From Arthrinium phaeospermum (taxonomy: Eukaryota > Ascomycota > Sordariomycetes > Amphisphaeriales > Apiosporaceae), in NCBI GenBank assembly GCA_006503535.1, contig QYRS01000007.1, positions 1,798,001-1,862,000 of the forward strand: a stretch of DNA of 64,000 nt. The letters are read 5' to 3'. Position 1 is the stretch's first letter. Each line of letters opens with the position of its first letter. Shown in pieces: positions 52,863 through 64,000 of this stretch. Both the position numbers and the translations under genes were made by a program. The notes below the pieces were generated by a model. It did no database searches. It had not been told where the DNA came from and worked only from the letters and a program-made list of their open reading frames with translations.

Positions 52863-55606
52863 CGCGAGAGTTTGTTGCGTCGTTGGAACAAGGCCGAGCC
52901 TGCTCTGGGCGGCCCCGCGAAGCACCCAGCGCAAAGAAGGTGACGGCGGGCTATATTAGTCTCTCTACAGCCAACCTCGGGGCCAAAGGGCAAGGGTCTT
53001 CAGCTCGCGACTTTTGAAAAGCAAAACGAAAACGAAGCATGAAGCATATGGGTGGAGTACGTCTTTTTGTCACGGGGCATTAATGCATGCGGCCGTCATT
53101 TCCTGTTGGAGTTTGTATATGGATGAGATTGTACTGTTTTTTGGAAGAATCCCTGTCTTGTTTGTTTTTGTGTTGGTGGTGTTCTATTTTTCCTCATGGT
53201 CATGGGCAAACGAAGGTCAACGGTTATCAAAGGGGGCGTTTTCATTTGCAAATTTCCATCTCCGGCTCTTTCCCTCTCTTCCCCCCGCTGCCCTTCCTCC
53301 TCATCCTTCTCCGTTCCTTCACTCCTTCTCCTCTTGCCGCCTTCGGGTTAAAGCTATCTCTCTCTTCTTGCTCTTCCTTTCGGCCTTGGGGCTGTTTGCT
53401 GCTGGCGCTCATAAAGAGATATGGAGAAGCCGCTACGAGATGAGGACGAAGAGGGTATCCAAAATGCCCTCGGAAGATGGGAGGAATATTGCAGTCAGTC
53501 AGAGAGGGAGAGGGGCAAAAACGTGTCTCCTGAAGAAGCAACGACTTAGACAGTGTTGGTGCTTTTTTATGATTGAATGACTTGACGAATCCAACGGTAT
53601 ACAGACAGACAGACACGTACGTACGATTATGGAAATTTCTTCTCTTGGAAAACAACGTGACAACGTGATGATGGCCCGCAACTCCTCGTCCCCCCGGAAA
53701 CAGAGACAAATTCCTTCCTCCATGTTCAACATGTTCAACGATGTTTCCGTCCTGTATTCCGAGCTTTCCTCGGGATCAAACAAAGAGCATGGACCCGCGC
53801 TGTGAGAACCACTTTGCCATGTCATGTTCCCCTCTTGCCACCAAGCCAGAAGTGAAATTAACCTGGCAAAAGCGCTCCGGTCCGGGACGGGCGCATCCGC
53901 AAGAGCTAACTTAAACTTGCGGGTTGCCTGGAGCCCAACCTCCCGTCAAGGCAGACAGACAGATGTCAAATATAACGATGCAGCACGGGGCAAGTACGTA
54001 TATATAGAATGGGCTAGTTGGTGGCACGACCGGTGAAGAAGCATCACCCCTGCATTCGTTAACCCCGACCACCTAGGTGCTGGGTTACCTATTACTCTCA
54101 TATGGAAGTTGGAAAGATACATAGATCCCCGAGGGAGGAAGTAAAGAAGAAGACAGAGGAAAAAAAGAAAAAGAAAAAAGCCTGAACGCCCCCAAAAAGC
54201 TTGATATTCCTACCGTCCTCTTTTTCAGGACTTGGCCGAGAGCCGATGGAAAGGCACCAAGGGCGGGCTGGGGACGTGTCTAGAAGCGCGGGCCCGGCGG
54301 CGGTCGCGCGTCGGGGCGCTGACCGGGGTAAACAGCGTCGAAAACCCCCCTGGCTGGTCACACACCGCTTTTGTCGAATGCAACCAGGCCATTGGGCAGG
54401 CCCGCCTGGAGCTGGAGCCCCGGTGCCGGGTCACATTTCGGATGTACTAACAGAGAGAGAGAAAGAAAAAAACGTGCGTGCCCCGGCAGAGCACTGACGA
54501 CACGAATGTTTGTTTGCTGTTCCGCTGTGCTTGTAGATCTTTTAGATAGCCGAATACACACGAATCGGTGAAAAGGGAGTTGCCACATGAAGGTTCACGG
54601 TCCCTTGGGTTCGCCCAATGAAAGCCGTGACTGTCGTCCTTTGGCCACCACATACATGTTGGACCACTCTTACCGAGGTTGTGGCTATTGGATCAAGCTC
54701 AAAACCGGAAAGCTCGCGAGTTTGGAAGATAAGGGAACGCTCTGGAACCTATATCGGCTTGCCATCCGATCCTGTTCCCAAGCCATGAGCATGGTGGCTA
54801 TGTTCATGTCAGCAAAGGGTGACATGCGGTGCCAATAATTGCAGATATTGGCGTGGGGTTACCGTTTGTCTGTATGTATGCAGAACTGTCGACTTTCACA
54901 CGAGGCCCGTCGTAGAAGCCCGCCGCTGGCGGACTCGTATGTATCTACGTTGCTCGACAACGTCTTTGATCGCTGTGGGCTTGGGCGGAGTAACTCAGGG
55001 GGGAGGCGAGGAGATGCCAATTTCTTCCAAGGCCTGCCTAGTCGACCGGTGAGGCACATTGAGTAGGCCAATGCCACTGGGCGGGCAATGGAGACTGCTT
55101 AGTGGCGGTTCTGGTACGCAAGATACGCAAGATACGCGAAGCTCTGGCGTTGCAAGCAGCTCGGGTTGCAACCGGCCACCCAGCCGGACGGAGCATTCTT
55201 ATGATAGGGTTAAAACCTAGGTCGCTGACACCTTGGACCGCTCCTTCCTACATACATCCACCTTGTCGCGTGATATGAGCATTCCGGTAGGGAAAGCACG
55301 GACAAGACAAGGGCCTATGATACTACTTTTGGTGCTATGTCACCCGTTTTCTGAGGACCGAGCCATGCTGTTAGCTGGCTAAGTCAGTAGGTAGCCGTGC
55401 AATGGGACTGTTGGGTAGCATGATATTACTCATCCCATACTCCGTAAGTAGCAGCAAATTGCAGAAGTGCGCGCCATCTGATATACAGTCAGCAACAAGA
55501 CTCCGCCAGACTTGTGGCTGATCAGCCATGGGTGTTCGAGAAGCCTATGGCGCGAAACGCTGCGTAACTTGGTTAGCCAAAGGACAAGCTATTGGTCTGC
55601 TGTGAA

Positions 55607-56022
55607 ATGATGGCCACACCTGCAGTATCCGGGTCAATCGAGGAGGAGACACTTCAAGGTCATCATCCAAAGTACACACGCTGTTTGCGACTACCCTCTA
55701 CCCCCGTGGGAGATCGTCCAGGCCGCTGGTTCCCATCACGCAAGTGTAGGACCAACGAAAGCGTCAACAAGCCACTGGGCAATTCGTTCTCGGTGTAGCC
55801 TTGGTGCTTGGGGACTTATTGACCGTACAGACGCGTCATCTTGTACGGACAAAGCCATACGAAGGCGGGGATGCCTGGGATGCTGTGATCACGATGACTT
55901 CAGAGGCATCGAAGGTTTTTGCTGATCCCATTGTACTGGAGTTGGCCCAAGGAGCTCACAAACAATTCCCCACCGGCTGTGGTCATATATCGAGAGCACA
56001 GGGGTCTGGTTGGCATTCGTGA
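55607..56022 (+). pseudogene. Possible decayed gene in two frames
   Basis: From ATG 55607 one frame reads to a TAG at 55796-55798 (MMATPAVSGSIEEETLQG and on). A second frame, open from 55750 to TGA 56020-56022, reads like conserved protein: QFVLGVALVLGDLLTVQTRH, then KPYEGGDAWDAVITMTSEAS and KVFADPIVLELAQGA. The two could be joined by a lost frameshift or by an intron ending GTGTAG near 55749. No family is identified with confidence. It may be a relic, a small gene with unseen exons, or chance. Confidence 0.25.
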
Positions 56023-57206
56023 GTTAGCAGTATTGAGACGACGTGAACCCTGACGCCACAGCCCCCCTCTGACATGCTGTCAGCTGCAATACCGTACGCC
56101 TTCTATAGCTTGCTCGCGGCCTTATGCCGAGCATCGAAAGCATCGACGGGGCTTGGGCCCGAGCAACGAAGCACAGAGCGAACACGACCCTGTCAGTGAG
56201 TGGGTGGGTGCATGCTATACCGGCCCTGGGATTTCCGGGTTGGCACAAAGCCATACTATGATACCTAATGGCGGCACACTCGGGCCAGTTTCCTGGCCTT
56301 AGGCGAATGCGCCCATCCCTCGCAGTAGCAGTAAACTCACTTGGTTTAATCGTTGGAGTAAAGGGGCCGCCGGATGACCAGAACTGGAAATGGTTGGCCT
56401 AAGGTAGGGAGGGAGAAAGCAGGCAGATACATAGGCAGGTGTAGTAGACAGGGTGCGACATGGGGTCGATTGATATTGGCCATGGCCTGGCGGGACTTTG
56501 CGAGTCAGTCGGATTGCAGGTTGGATATTTTGTAGTCAGTAAGTAGGCAGTAGGGCTACTAGGCAGTACCCACTTGCATCGAAAGTTGTTTGCCGGTAGG
56601 TTCAATTAATGTGTTGTACAAATGAAGGAAACAGACGACAAGCGTCACCCGTCCGAATATCATGGCATCCAGTGCTCGCCGGGTAGTCCGCCTGTAATTG
56701 AAGACGTCAATCCAGTCATGTAGGGGGATATCGATATGTACAGTACGTATCAATCGTTTCAACAATCTAGCAGGTATGCAAGTATGTACATACATGTATC
56801 AACTGTAGGTTACATGGATGGTATGCGGTAAGGGAGTAATGAACTGCAAACATGTACCCAGGTAAACACAATATGGCCGTTCACCTTATTCAGGTCAGGA
56901 AAGAGGAAAGAGGGTCTGGCCGTCCGGCATTCGGTAGTACTCCTGTAGACATTGGGCCATCATCTACCGGCCCCTTGCCGCTTGCCGCCTGCCTTTCTGC
57001 CTTTGGAAAAACGTTGGAAATGCGTCTGTTTCCAGAATAACCCGCCCCACCCCCAAAGGAGGAAGGAAGGCGGAAGGTGGAAGATGGAAGGTGCAATGGA
57101 ATGGTTCAAATGCAATGTACCAATCATGGAATCAATCGTGGAATGCAGGCAAGCTGCAGTTGCATCAAATGTGTACAATCAGCATGTATCACCACATCAA
57201 GTTTGG

Positions 57207-57224
57207 CTTGATTGATCAATCAAG
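57207..57224. promoter_or_regulatory. 18-bp perfect palindrome CTTGATTGATCAATCAAG
   Basis: A perfect inverted repeat with further TGATTGAT or ATCAATCA copies close by (57227-57236 and 57249-57257). It lies about 780 bases upstream of the WBP2-type start. The half-site TGATTGAT resembles homeodomain (TALE-type) sites. The role is inferred. Confidence 0.3.
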
Positions 57225-57608
57225 GCAAATCAATCACCCCCAATCCGAATTGATTGATGGAGAGTCGAATCCTGCCGTATCCGCTTCATTACAGGCCTGC
57301 AGGTTGCATGCATCCAGCCCGTTAGGCTCGACAACCGTCACAGAGGGCTCGCTCTCTATTCGCTAACCCGTAACTCAACGTCGGCTCCCCTCCACTTGCG
57401 CCGTCGGTGGTCGGTTTGCCCTTTGAGGTCCCGACGTCCAACCACCTCCATCTCGCCTCTGAATCAAAAGTATTACATATAATTTTCGCCTCCTAGGGTA
57501 AAACGAACCGCCCCTATCCTTGCTTGCCGCCCGGTACCTGCGAGCTGCTACTACTAGCAGGCCCAGACTGTTAGCTTGAGGTATCAGAGAAAGAAAAAAA
57601 AAAGTGCC

Positions 57609-57632
57609 TACTCCGTACTCCGTACTCCGTAC
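57609..57632. repeat. TACTCCG tandem, three copies
   Basis: TACTCCG three times followed by TAC, about 370 bases upstream of the WBP2-type ATG. The same TACTCCGTA core occurs once at 55439. Confidence 0.9.
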
Positions 57633-57998
57633 GAGGGTACCCTACCTGCTACCCCTCAGTCTCGCCGCTTCAAATCACGACCCCCCCAGCTGATGAAGCG
57701 CCTCCACAACACCGGAGACTGACCATACTGGATGCCTTTGACGGGCATATTCGGCTGAGCGACCTCTAGACTAAGCAGCTTATGGGCAAGCCCGGCCCAC
57801 TCTTGCATCCCCTACGACTAGATCTGCTGAAACCTGAGCGAGCCTTGTAGGCCGTCCCGCTCTGGACCAGTTCGCCCGCTCGGTGCCCTATGAGAAGGCC
57901 AAGGCAGCCAAAGGTACTGTTTTAGACGAGATAGGAACCACTTTCGACCACAGCAGCACACCTGGTCAGCCTTCCAATACCACTTGCTTCATCCCAGA

Positions 57999-59039
57999 AT
58001 GTCGATAAAGTAAGTCTGACTTTTACCTTCCCCCATAACCGTACGCCCTTCTTCACAAATCCCCTAGCTTCCTCCATACCGATGTAGCTCCTGGCCTGGT
58101 AAGCCACCCTTCCTCGAGCCACATGGGTCCCCGCTTTATGTGCCTTCAACTATTTGCACCACTATCTTACCCGGGGTCACTATGGACTATGGTTACCATG
58201 ACCAGCACGCGGGCATCCTACTCGCTCAGAATACCGCGCTCGAGGATGATTCTGACTTGAGTGCCAGTTGGGTGATGCTCACCCGCTCCGGCGGTTTCGA
58301 GCCACTGCCCAACGAGACAATACAGCACAGGACCCAAGGTCGAGTGGCATTGGAAGTCTCGGCACCGCCGCCCTCCCCGGGAGTCTCTCCTCTGTCGATA
58401 AAGTGTGATCGTGGCACTGCCTTCATCACAACTCAAAGAGTGAGCTTATGGATGAAACGCGCGTCAGCTATACAGAGAAAACCCAGATTCTAATGGTCCC
58501 TACAGCTCATCTACCTTCCCGCCACAGCTACGGATCAGCTCCAGTCATTCGCAACGACAATCATCAATGCTCAGGATGGCTGCACTGGCTCTACTTGGGG
58601 CGGATTCGGGGCCTCGTTTTGGGAGACCTCGGTGAAACCCGTGGCAGGAGGCCATATCCCGGCCGACTTCACCAGGGTCAATATGAAGCTGGTTTTCAAC
58701 GATGGCGGGCACAGTGATTGGGCCATCAAGTACGAGAAGATCAAAGAGCGCGTACACCACTACGCCCAACTCGCCCGTGAGACCGGTCAGACCAACATGC
58801 TGAATTTGGTGCACGGTGAGGATCTCCCCGAATATTCGCCTCGTGCGGCCGGGTTCGAACAGCCGGCACGAGATCACCAACAAGCACAGGTGGAGGAAAG
58901 AGCCGAAGAAGCAGCCAGACAACAGCAGGCGAACCAGCCACTTCCAGACGAACCTCCGCCAGACTATGATGCCGCACAGATGCAGGCTGTCGAGATGCAG
59001 TTCGATGAGCGCGAGCGGCAGGAGAATGAACGTAGGTGA
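57999..59039 (+). CDS. WBP2-like GRAM domain protein with PPxY motifs
   Basis: Homolog of WW-domain-binding protein 2. Three exons: 57999-58009, 58268-58439 and 58506-59039. Introns are 258 and 66 bp. The 11-base first exon (ATGTCGATAAA then GTAAGT) joins to restore MSINWVMLTRSGG, the usual N-terminus of fungal members, so this start is preferred over the ATG at 58182, which lies inside intron 1. The product is 238 residues. A GRAM/PH-like domain (about 15-140) includes SIKCDRGTAFITTQRLIYLP, FGASFWETSVKPV and KLVFNDGG. The C-terminal third is Gln/Glu-rich and carries LPEY (168-171) and PPDY (212-215), ligands for WW domains such as those of Rsp5/Nedd4 ligases. A role as an adaptor on membranes or in transcription is inferred from the family. 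It lies 700 bases upstream of QCR6 in the same direction. Confidence 0.92.
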
Positions 59040-59739
59040 CACGGTACCACTGGCGTTTAACTCTGTCGTTATTGCTCGCAAGAGATTTTTTGATATTTGA
59101 GAGAGAGGAGAGAAGGGTTGCGTCGACCTGCTGTGTACGGTATGCCGTGGACACATGTAACAAGGAGCAACTTGATTTCGTACGATGGTTACTGCATACC
59201 CACCGAGGTTGCACGAAGCGGGAGCACCAAGCACAGTCATCTATTTACCGAACGCAACCTGAACCACCACGCTAGCTTTAGCAGCACTTGATGCTGTAGA
59301 TGAGGGTTACTGGGCGAAATTGTTTAATTTATTTTACGCGGCACAGACGTAGTCCGGACTATACAGGAGGAAGTCGGGTGTTTGATTGAAAGTATGTGTC
59401 TAGCGTGTTTGATTCAATGCCATTCTATTCCAAGCAATGCTGCTTCTAAGGTTGTTTGCGAACCGACGGATGCTATTCCAGTGAAGAAATGCAACATTGA
59501 AGCTCTCATGCGCCTGAATAGATGCTAAGGGTGATATCGGATACATCGGGTCACGTGATCTTAGTCAGCAGGAGCTCTGGGCCTCGGGACCAATCACAGC
59601 GAGCCAATTGGAAGATGGTGGTTTAATTTCTCAAGAGCTAAGTGAAGTCGGAACTGTAAACCTCCATCGTACGGCTCAATTCACCACCAACCCATTCGCT
59701 CAACCCTACAGCACTCACTAGCAGTCAATCTTGACCACC
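59040..59739. other. Intergenic: WBP2 3' flank and QCR6 promoter
   Basis: 700 bases. No gene is seen. The second half holds the QCR6 promoter elements listed separately and a leader rich in CACC before the ATG. Confidence 0.7.
59551..59611 (+). promoter_or_regulatory. TCACGTGA box and CCAAT boxes upstream of QCR6
   Basis: TCACGTGA (59551-59558) is a perfect palindrome of the Cbf1/bHLH type. CCAAT follows at 59590-59594 and again at 59604-59608, where CCAATTGG also supplies the inverted form. They lie 130-190 bases upstream of the QCR6 ATG. In yeast, Cbf1 sites and CCAAT (Hap complex) sites control respiratory-chain genes, so co-regulation with respiration is a reasonable inference. Confidence 0.5.
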
Positions 59740-60542
59740 ATGGGTATCTGGGAGACATTCACCGACCTGGTCGACGCGGCCACTCCTTGGAGCACCGCCG
59801 AGGCCGAAGCGCCTGCTTCCGAGGAACAGGTACGACTACACTTTTCACCCACCCTCGAAGCACCTGCATGAGCTCCTGCAACTACATGGTGGTGCGAGAC
59901 GCCGACCCAGCTTGAGTCTCGAATTGGCCATCCAGAGCGCATGGCCATTCTTGCAGATCTCGAACAACCCTGTCGCAAAGCAAAAGAGGACTTGAGCTAA
60001 TTATCTGCGTCATTGACAGGAGTCTAAGGACCAGAAGACCGACGAATCCAAGGACGAGGATTCCTCAGACGACGCTGAGGACGAGGAGGAAGAGGAAGAC
60101 GAGGAGGAGATCGTCGACCCCAAGGAGACGCTCGAGGAAGGTTCGTAGCCCCCCGCTCGATCCCGAATACAGTCGCACACACACAGAGAGAGAAACGGCC
60201 GTGTCCCGGCTTTTGGATATGTCAGAGCCGGCAATTTTCTGGCCCTGTATGCTGACCGCCTTACAGAATGCAAGAATTCCAAGCAATGCGCCCCGGCCAA
60301 GCACCACTTCGACGAGTGTGTTGAGCGAGTCACCAAGCAAGAAGAGGATGGCGGTGCCAAGGAGGACTGCGTTGAGGAATGTGAGTATCTTCAGATGTCA
60401 TTCTGACCGGCCAGGACCCTGGACTTGTCGGGGCTTAGCCAGAAAACATTGCTGACCAAGATGTGCTCAACCTGTAGTCTTCCACCTCGCCCACTGCGCC
60501 TCCCAATGTGCCGCTCCCAAGCTGTGGTCTACCCTGAAATAG
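59740..60542 (+). CDS. QCR6: Ubiquinol-cytochrome c reductase hinge subunit
   Basis: Acidic hinge subunit of respiratory complex III, on the intermembrane-space side of the inner mitochondrial membrane, aiding cytochrome c1 and cytochrome c contact. Four exons: 59740-59829, 60020-60140, 60267-60380 and 60478-60542. Introns are 190, 126 and 97 bp. Joined, they give 129 residues. After a short N-terminus (MGIWETFTDLVDAATPWS) comes a long Asp/Glu run (SSDDAEDEEEEEDEEEI), then the two-helix hairpin with the Cys pairs. These are C-K-N-S-K-Q-C, HHFDECVERV, EDCVEEFFHLAHCASQC and the end APKLWSTLK. The four conserved hairpin cysteines expected in the family are present, with extra Cys. Four exons for so small a gene is common in filamentous fungi. 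Confidence 0.97.
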
Positions 60543-63035
60543 ATCACCCAGACCGATACCGGGGCACCCAACACCTATCACTGCGCGTATCCATTGTCCG
60601 GGACAATGTGTGGTCACGGTGCGGACAATCATGGGATATGAGGCGGGTTTCCCAGCCAACTGCTTGAGTCACGACCTATCCGTTGTTCGACCTCGCGGTG
60701 GTTCTTGTAACACATGGAGCGATGCGGCTCAGGAAGAAGCAGCAATGCTATCTGATAGACCTGCAGCAACCATCCGCCTTTGTATCATATACACTGCATA
60801 CAACAAAGACAATTAGATTTCTCACCCCTGCTCACATGATAACATGAACGTATGGATTCTACACACCCGGCTGGGTGCGCATCGAGACGACTTTACCATG
60901 GTGTTGCTCTTTACATAATACCCGGGAGTGGGAGTTTCACGTTGTGTCGCAATGTGTTGCCGGAACAGGACTGAGAACTGGCGACTTGCAATCTCGTGAT
61001 CCCGAGGCTGCATGTTCAGCGGCCTCCAGGCTCAAGGCCCATACCCTGGCTGCATTTGGCTGTGGTGTTGGCCAGACGTGGTTCAAGAGTCTGCAGGTGG
61101 TTCGATCACCTGTTTCTCCGGGATAGAGAGAGAAAGAGTGAAAGGAAAACAGTCATGTCGCTGCGTGTGTAAATACTACCCGGGGTATAGAGAAGCCCAC
61201 CGAGCCCACATCCAATGCATCTTTCCCTGTTAGGTCCTCGGGTCAAGTGGGAGGGGAAAGGGGTGTTTCCAAGACCTGTGCCCCTCAAGGGAATGCTTCA
61301 GCACTCCCCTTCTGGGTAGAGAGTAGCTGACAATATGCTGTTTTAGAAGTATATCCTCAGATGGAGCTGGATATATCAGACAGATTTACGATAGACAACG
61401 CCTCTGCGACAGGCATAGGGCGAGCTGTGGGATTCGTTAGGCCTTCGCCTTGTGATCCCGCAGCCGACTCCGGGTAGGCTTGCTATCGGACGACTTGCGG
61501 GTGGCATTTCCCGTCCATCCCAGCTGATCGGGACCAAGGCGCTGGCCTCCCAGCGGCGTGTGCAATGTCGCGCCAAGATTGTGTCACTTATAACGAAAGC
61601 TAGGTATCCTCTATTTTTTTGGTATCGTTTTACGACAGGGATTCAATGCATCAATGGTTAGGTAGTTGCCGAGGAGAACGATCAGATTCTCCTGTTGGTT
61701 AAAAAAGGCATGTGGGCAGATGGGGAGATGATAGGCAATTTCCTCGACAAAGCCACTCATCACAACATACACACTCATACATAGCTTATACATACGAAGA
61801 GTCTAGACTCTGGATGCCTCAGAATCGCATCCCGTCTGTGCTCGCATGGGTTTGATTTCAAGATAGTTCCTCGAGGGACACTCATTGGACGTACATAGTC
61901 AAATAATCAATTCAGTCGTAGTCCAGGCCATAGCAAGCCTCACAGAACCAACCAGCTGCAGCACCAAGTGGGAAGTTCCATCTTGTGAGATGTAACATGC
62001 TAATGCGAATATGCCTTGCATAGAAACTTTACCTACTAAGGTAGTTGCATGTCTTGGGACATGGGTTAGGGCTGATCTCCATGTTCGAGGTCTGGTTTCA
62101 ATACATTCCATATGCTATAACGGATCCTTGGGGATTGAGGGACAATACTTCAAAGGCACCAGGCTTTGGTGATCTAATATCTTTCTTCCTCGCTGAGTTT
62201 ATTTGTAGCGCCACGAATCTTGCACCAGTTCTTGTTTATGCACAGGCGTAACGAATTGAGCTGGTGGTGGGTGGTCTCCGGAGCGGCGTCTTCTTATTTT
62301 CGGGCCCTTGATCTTAATTGATGGGACCACAGCAGCCAAGTCGGGTGATAAGACGAAAACAGGATACACCCTGTCAGTGGTGGTCGTGCTCAACCACACA
62401 ATCGGTCCATAATTGAGGAGGCGGGATTTGCTGCTGCTACCCCAAAACAAACGAGATGGTCTCGAGGGATGTCCTCTTGGCTCGTGGAGAGAAGGAAATG
62501 TTTGTTTGGCCAAGGCCCATCATGAAAACATCTGCTTCCAAAGAGGGCCAAGTCCAAGCTGTCAGAGTATCAAAAGGGACGAAGTGCCCGCCTTTCAATC
62601 AATGTCAGACTCTTTCTTTGGTCCCGGCGGCCACTTTCCCCGGATCTGATTAAATTCGAGGGAGCCACTCCCTAGGCCCTTCCTCCCGGCGCCCTGCCGA
62701 GCCCCATTCTCTTTATCAATGCGCCGGGCGAGGCGAGCCAACCAGCGCCCACAGCCCTCCCCGAACAGCCCGCCTACCCACTGTTACCACACCAGAAGAA
62801 ACAGGCGTTGCCGGGGCCAGTGTCGCGTGTGGTGGTGGTGTTGGCTGCGTTCAGACTGCCCTACTGACGGAGAACGGAACCCGTGGGAACGCCTGGTACC
62901 TGCCAAACCCTCGCTGCAACTGTGATTCCCACGTAGCATTGCTTGAATGATCGAAAGAGGAAGTGGGAGGAGGTAGCGAGATACGCACCAGCCGCTAATG
63001 AGGCCGGTTGATCTACCCGCTCTCTCTTCCTCCAA
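60543..63035. other. Intergenic
   Basis: 2.5 kb without a supported gene: the QCR6 3' flank and the promoter of the MFS gene. Frames are short and random in look. No tRNA-like arms were found around the GTTCAAG at 61084. Confidence 0.6.
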
Positions 63036-64000
63036 ATGTCGCCGCGCAACAGCAGCACCAGCCGCTACCACAATCCCTCTTCTTCCTCTTCCTCCTTCGC
63101 GCACCGGCATGAACAGCCCCTTCGAAACGTCGACGGCGTGCAAGTGAACGAGGCCAACGTCCACCCCTACTCTGGTGACAACAACGACGACGACAGAGCG
63201 AACCAGATCTATGCGCTGGGCGCCATGGGGAACAGCAGCAAGAACCACGGCGACTTATCTCCGACGTCGACAATAACCCACCAGCGCACCAACACCAACA
63301 CCAACGGCGACAGGAAGAATGGCTTTGCCGCGCAAGAAGCCAACCATGCTTTCTATGTCGACAGCGGCGACGCTGATGCCATGGTGGCGACGACAAATGA
63401 TCTGGACGACGGCGAAGAGGGTAGCATCCGCGCGGGCGCGGTCTATCGTACTTACAAGAGGAGGTGGTTCGGGTTGGTGCAATTGACTCTGCTGAACATC
63501 ATTGTGAGCTGGGATGTAAGTATAACCCTCTCTCGCACTGTCGCTTTCTTGCCCTCTTTCTCTCCTTTCCTGTCGAACCTCGCCCTGGGTTTGGGGTCCT
63601 TCGCAAACAAGTAGATGCGCTTCAAAGAAGCGCATCTGGGTAGGAGCCACGGACTGTCCGTTTTATATGCTTGGGGCCGTGCTGCAGCAAGGGAGGGCCG
63701 TTGTATGCGGGCCATGACCATGGTTGGCTGCAACGTGAGGGCCACATACCCAACATCTCTGCAGTTTGCACCCTATCCATTTGCAAAGAGCAAACTGTTC
63801 GGTGGTTGTACCAACAAGCCTACCTACATGTATTTGTAACAATCATACACCTCCGCTCAGGCGACTGAGTGAAACTGACGCATCGAGATGAGCGGCAACT
63901 AACGTTGTATCTTCGTCTATAGTGGATCACCTTTTCGCCCGTGTCACAGTTCGCGGCGACGTACTACAATGTCAGCGAGTCGGCCATCAACTGGCTATCC
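63036..64000 (+). CDS. FLVCR-like MFS transporter, 5' part (cut by window end)
   Basis: N-terminal part of a major facilitator superfamily protein that resembles the FLVCR (haem/choline exporter-like) branch. Exon 1 is 63036-63515, and exon 2 starts at 63923 and runs past the window. The 407-bp intron begins GTAAGT and ends TTCGTCTATAG. The first 135 residues are hydrophilic, with Ser, Asn, Asp and Thr runs. TYKRRWFGLVQLTLLNIIVS then begins membrane segment 1, and splicing continues it as WDWITFSPVSQFAATYYN, then SESAINWLS. This block is the characteristic start of fungal FLVCR-type transporters as I know them. The substrate cannot be inferred from this part. The intron is long for this genome and could hide a further small exon. 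Confidence 0.83.

Larger units (their letters stand above)
52863..57998. other. Long intergenic region
   Basis: 5.1 kb without a firmly supported gene. 52863-53600 is the GBD/FH3 3' flank; a 188-codon frame there looks random. A possible relic at 55607-56022, a palindrome at 57207-57224 and a TACTCCG repeat at 57609-57632 are listed separately. 55115-55135 repeats GCAAGATAC about twice. 57400-57998 should hold the WBP2-type promoter. Confidence 0.5.

Noticed and set aside
53014..53580. 188-codon frame after the GBD/FH3 gene
   Set aside because: C/T-rich 3' flank; composition of a random translation; no domain.

Overview
The window is nuclear DNA of a filamentous ascomycete, most likely a Sordariomycete. 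The evidence is short introns (about 56-126 bp, a few of 190-430 bp) with GTRNGY donors, CTRAY branch sites and YAG acceptors, TAA/TAG/TGA stops used in the standard way, gene families in their fungal forms, and single genes separated by long spacers. I count 14 well-supported protein genes in 64 kb. I saw no rRNA, no convincing tRNA, no recognisable transposon and no CRISPR array.

Layout. 3.2-5.0 kb (+): glycerol kinase. 7.5-8.8 kb (+): an Apd1/Aim32-type thioredoxin-like ferredoxin. 10.7-11.4 kb (-): a small signal-peptide, single-pass membrane protein in two exons. 14.2-16.5 kb (-): glycerol-3-phosphate acyltransferase. 18.1-20.3 kb (-): BRAP2/Etp1 RING protein, followed at 20.9-21.9 kb (-) by four-repeat polyubiquitin. 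25.7-28.2 kb (-): a Zn2Cys6 regulator with a spliced C-terminus. 34.5-36.2 kb (+): protein farnesyltransferase beta subunit (5 exons). 41.9-42.7 kb (+): a 129-residue dsRNA-binding-domain-like protein. 47.2-48.6 kb (+): GDP-mannose pyrophosphorylase (4 exons). 50.2-52.9 kb (+): a GBD/FH3 protein with no formin FH2. 58.0-59.0 kb (+): a WBP2/GRAM protein. 59.7-60.5 kb (+): complex III hinge subunit QCR6 (4 exons). 63.0 kb to the edge (+): an FLVCR-like MFS transporter, cut by the window end.

The genes are independent housekeeping or regulatory loci, not an operon or a biosynthetic cluster. Loose links exist. Glycerol kinase makes the glycerol-3-phosphate that the acyltransferase uses. Etp1/BRAP2 binds ubiquitin and sits next to polyubiquitin. 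Several genes serve polarised growth and the wall (farnesyltransferase, GDP-mannose synthesis, GBD/FH3 protein). I would not read these as functional clustering.

I did not find a convincing new multi-gene system. The items most worth a second look are gene models hidden by introns (the small membrane protein, the WBP2 start, the regulator C-terminus), the Fe-S ligand set and C-terminal Met-Ser-Trp of the Apd1-type protein, the lysine-poor dsRBD-like miniprotein, and a few possible gene relics or orphan frames in the spacers.
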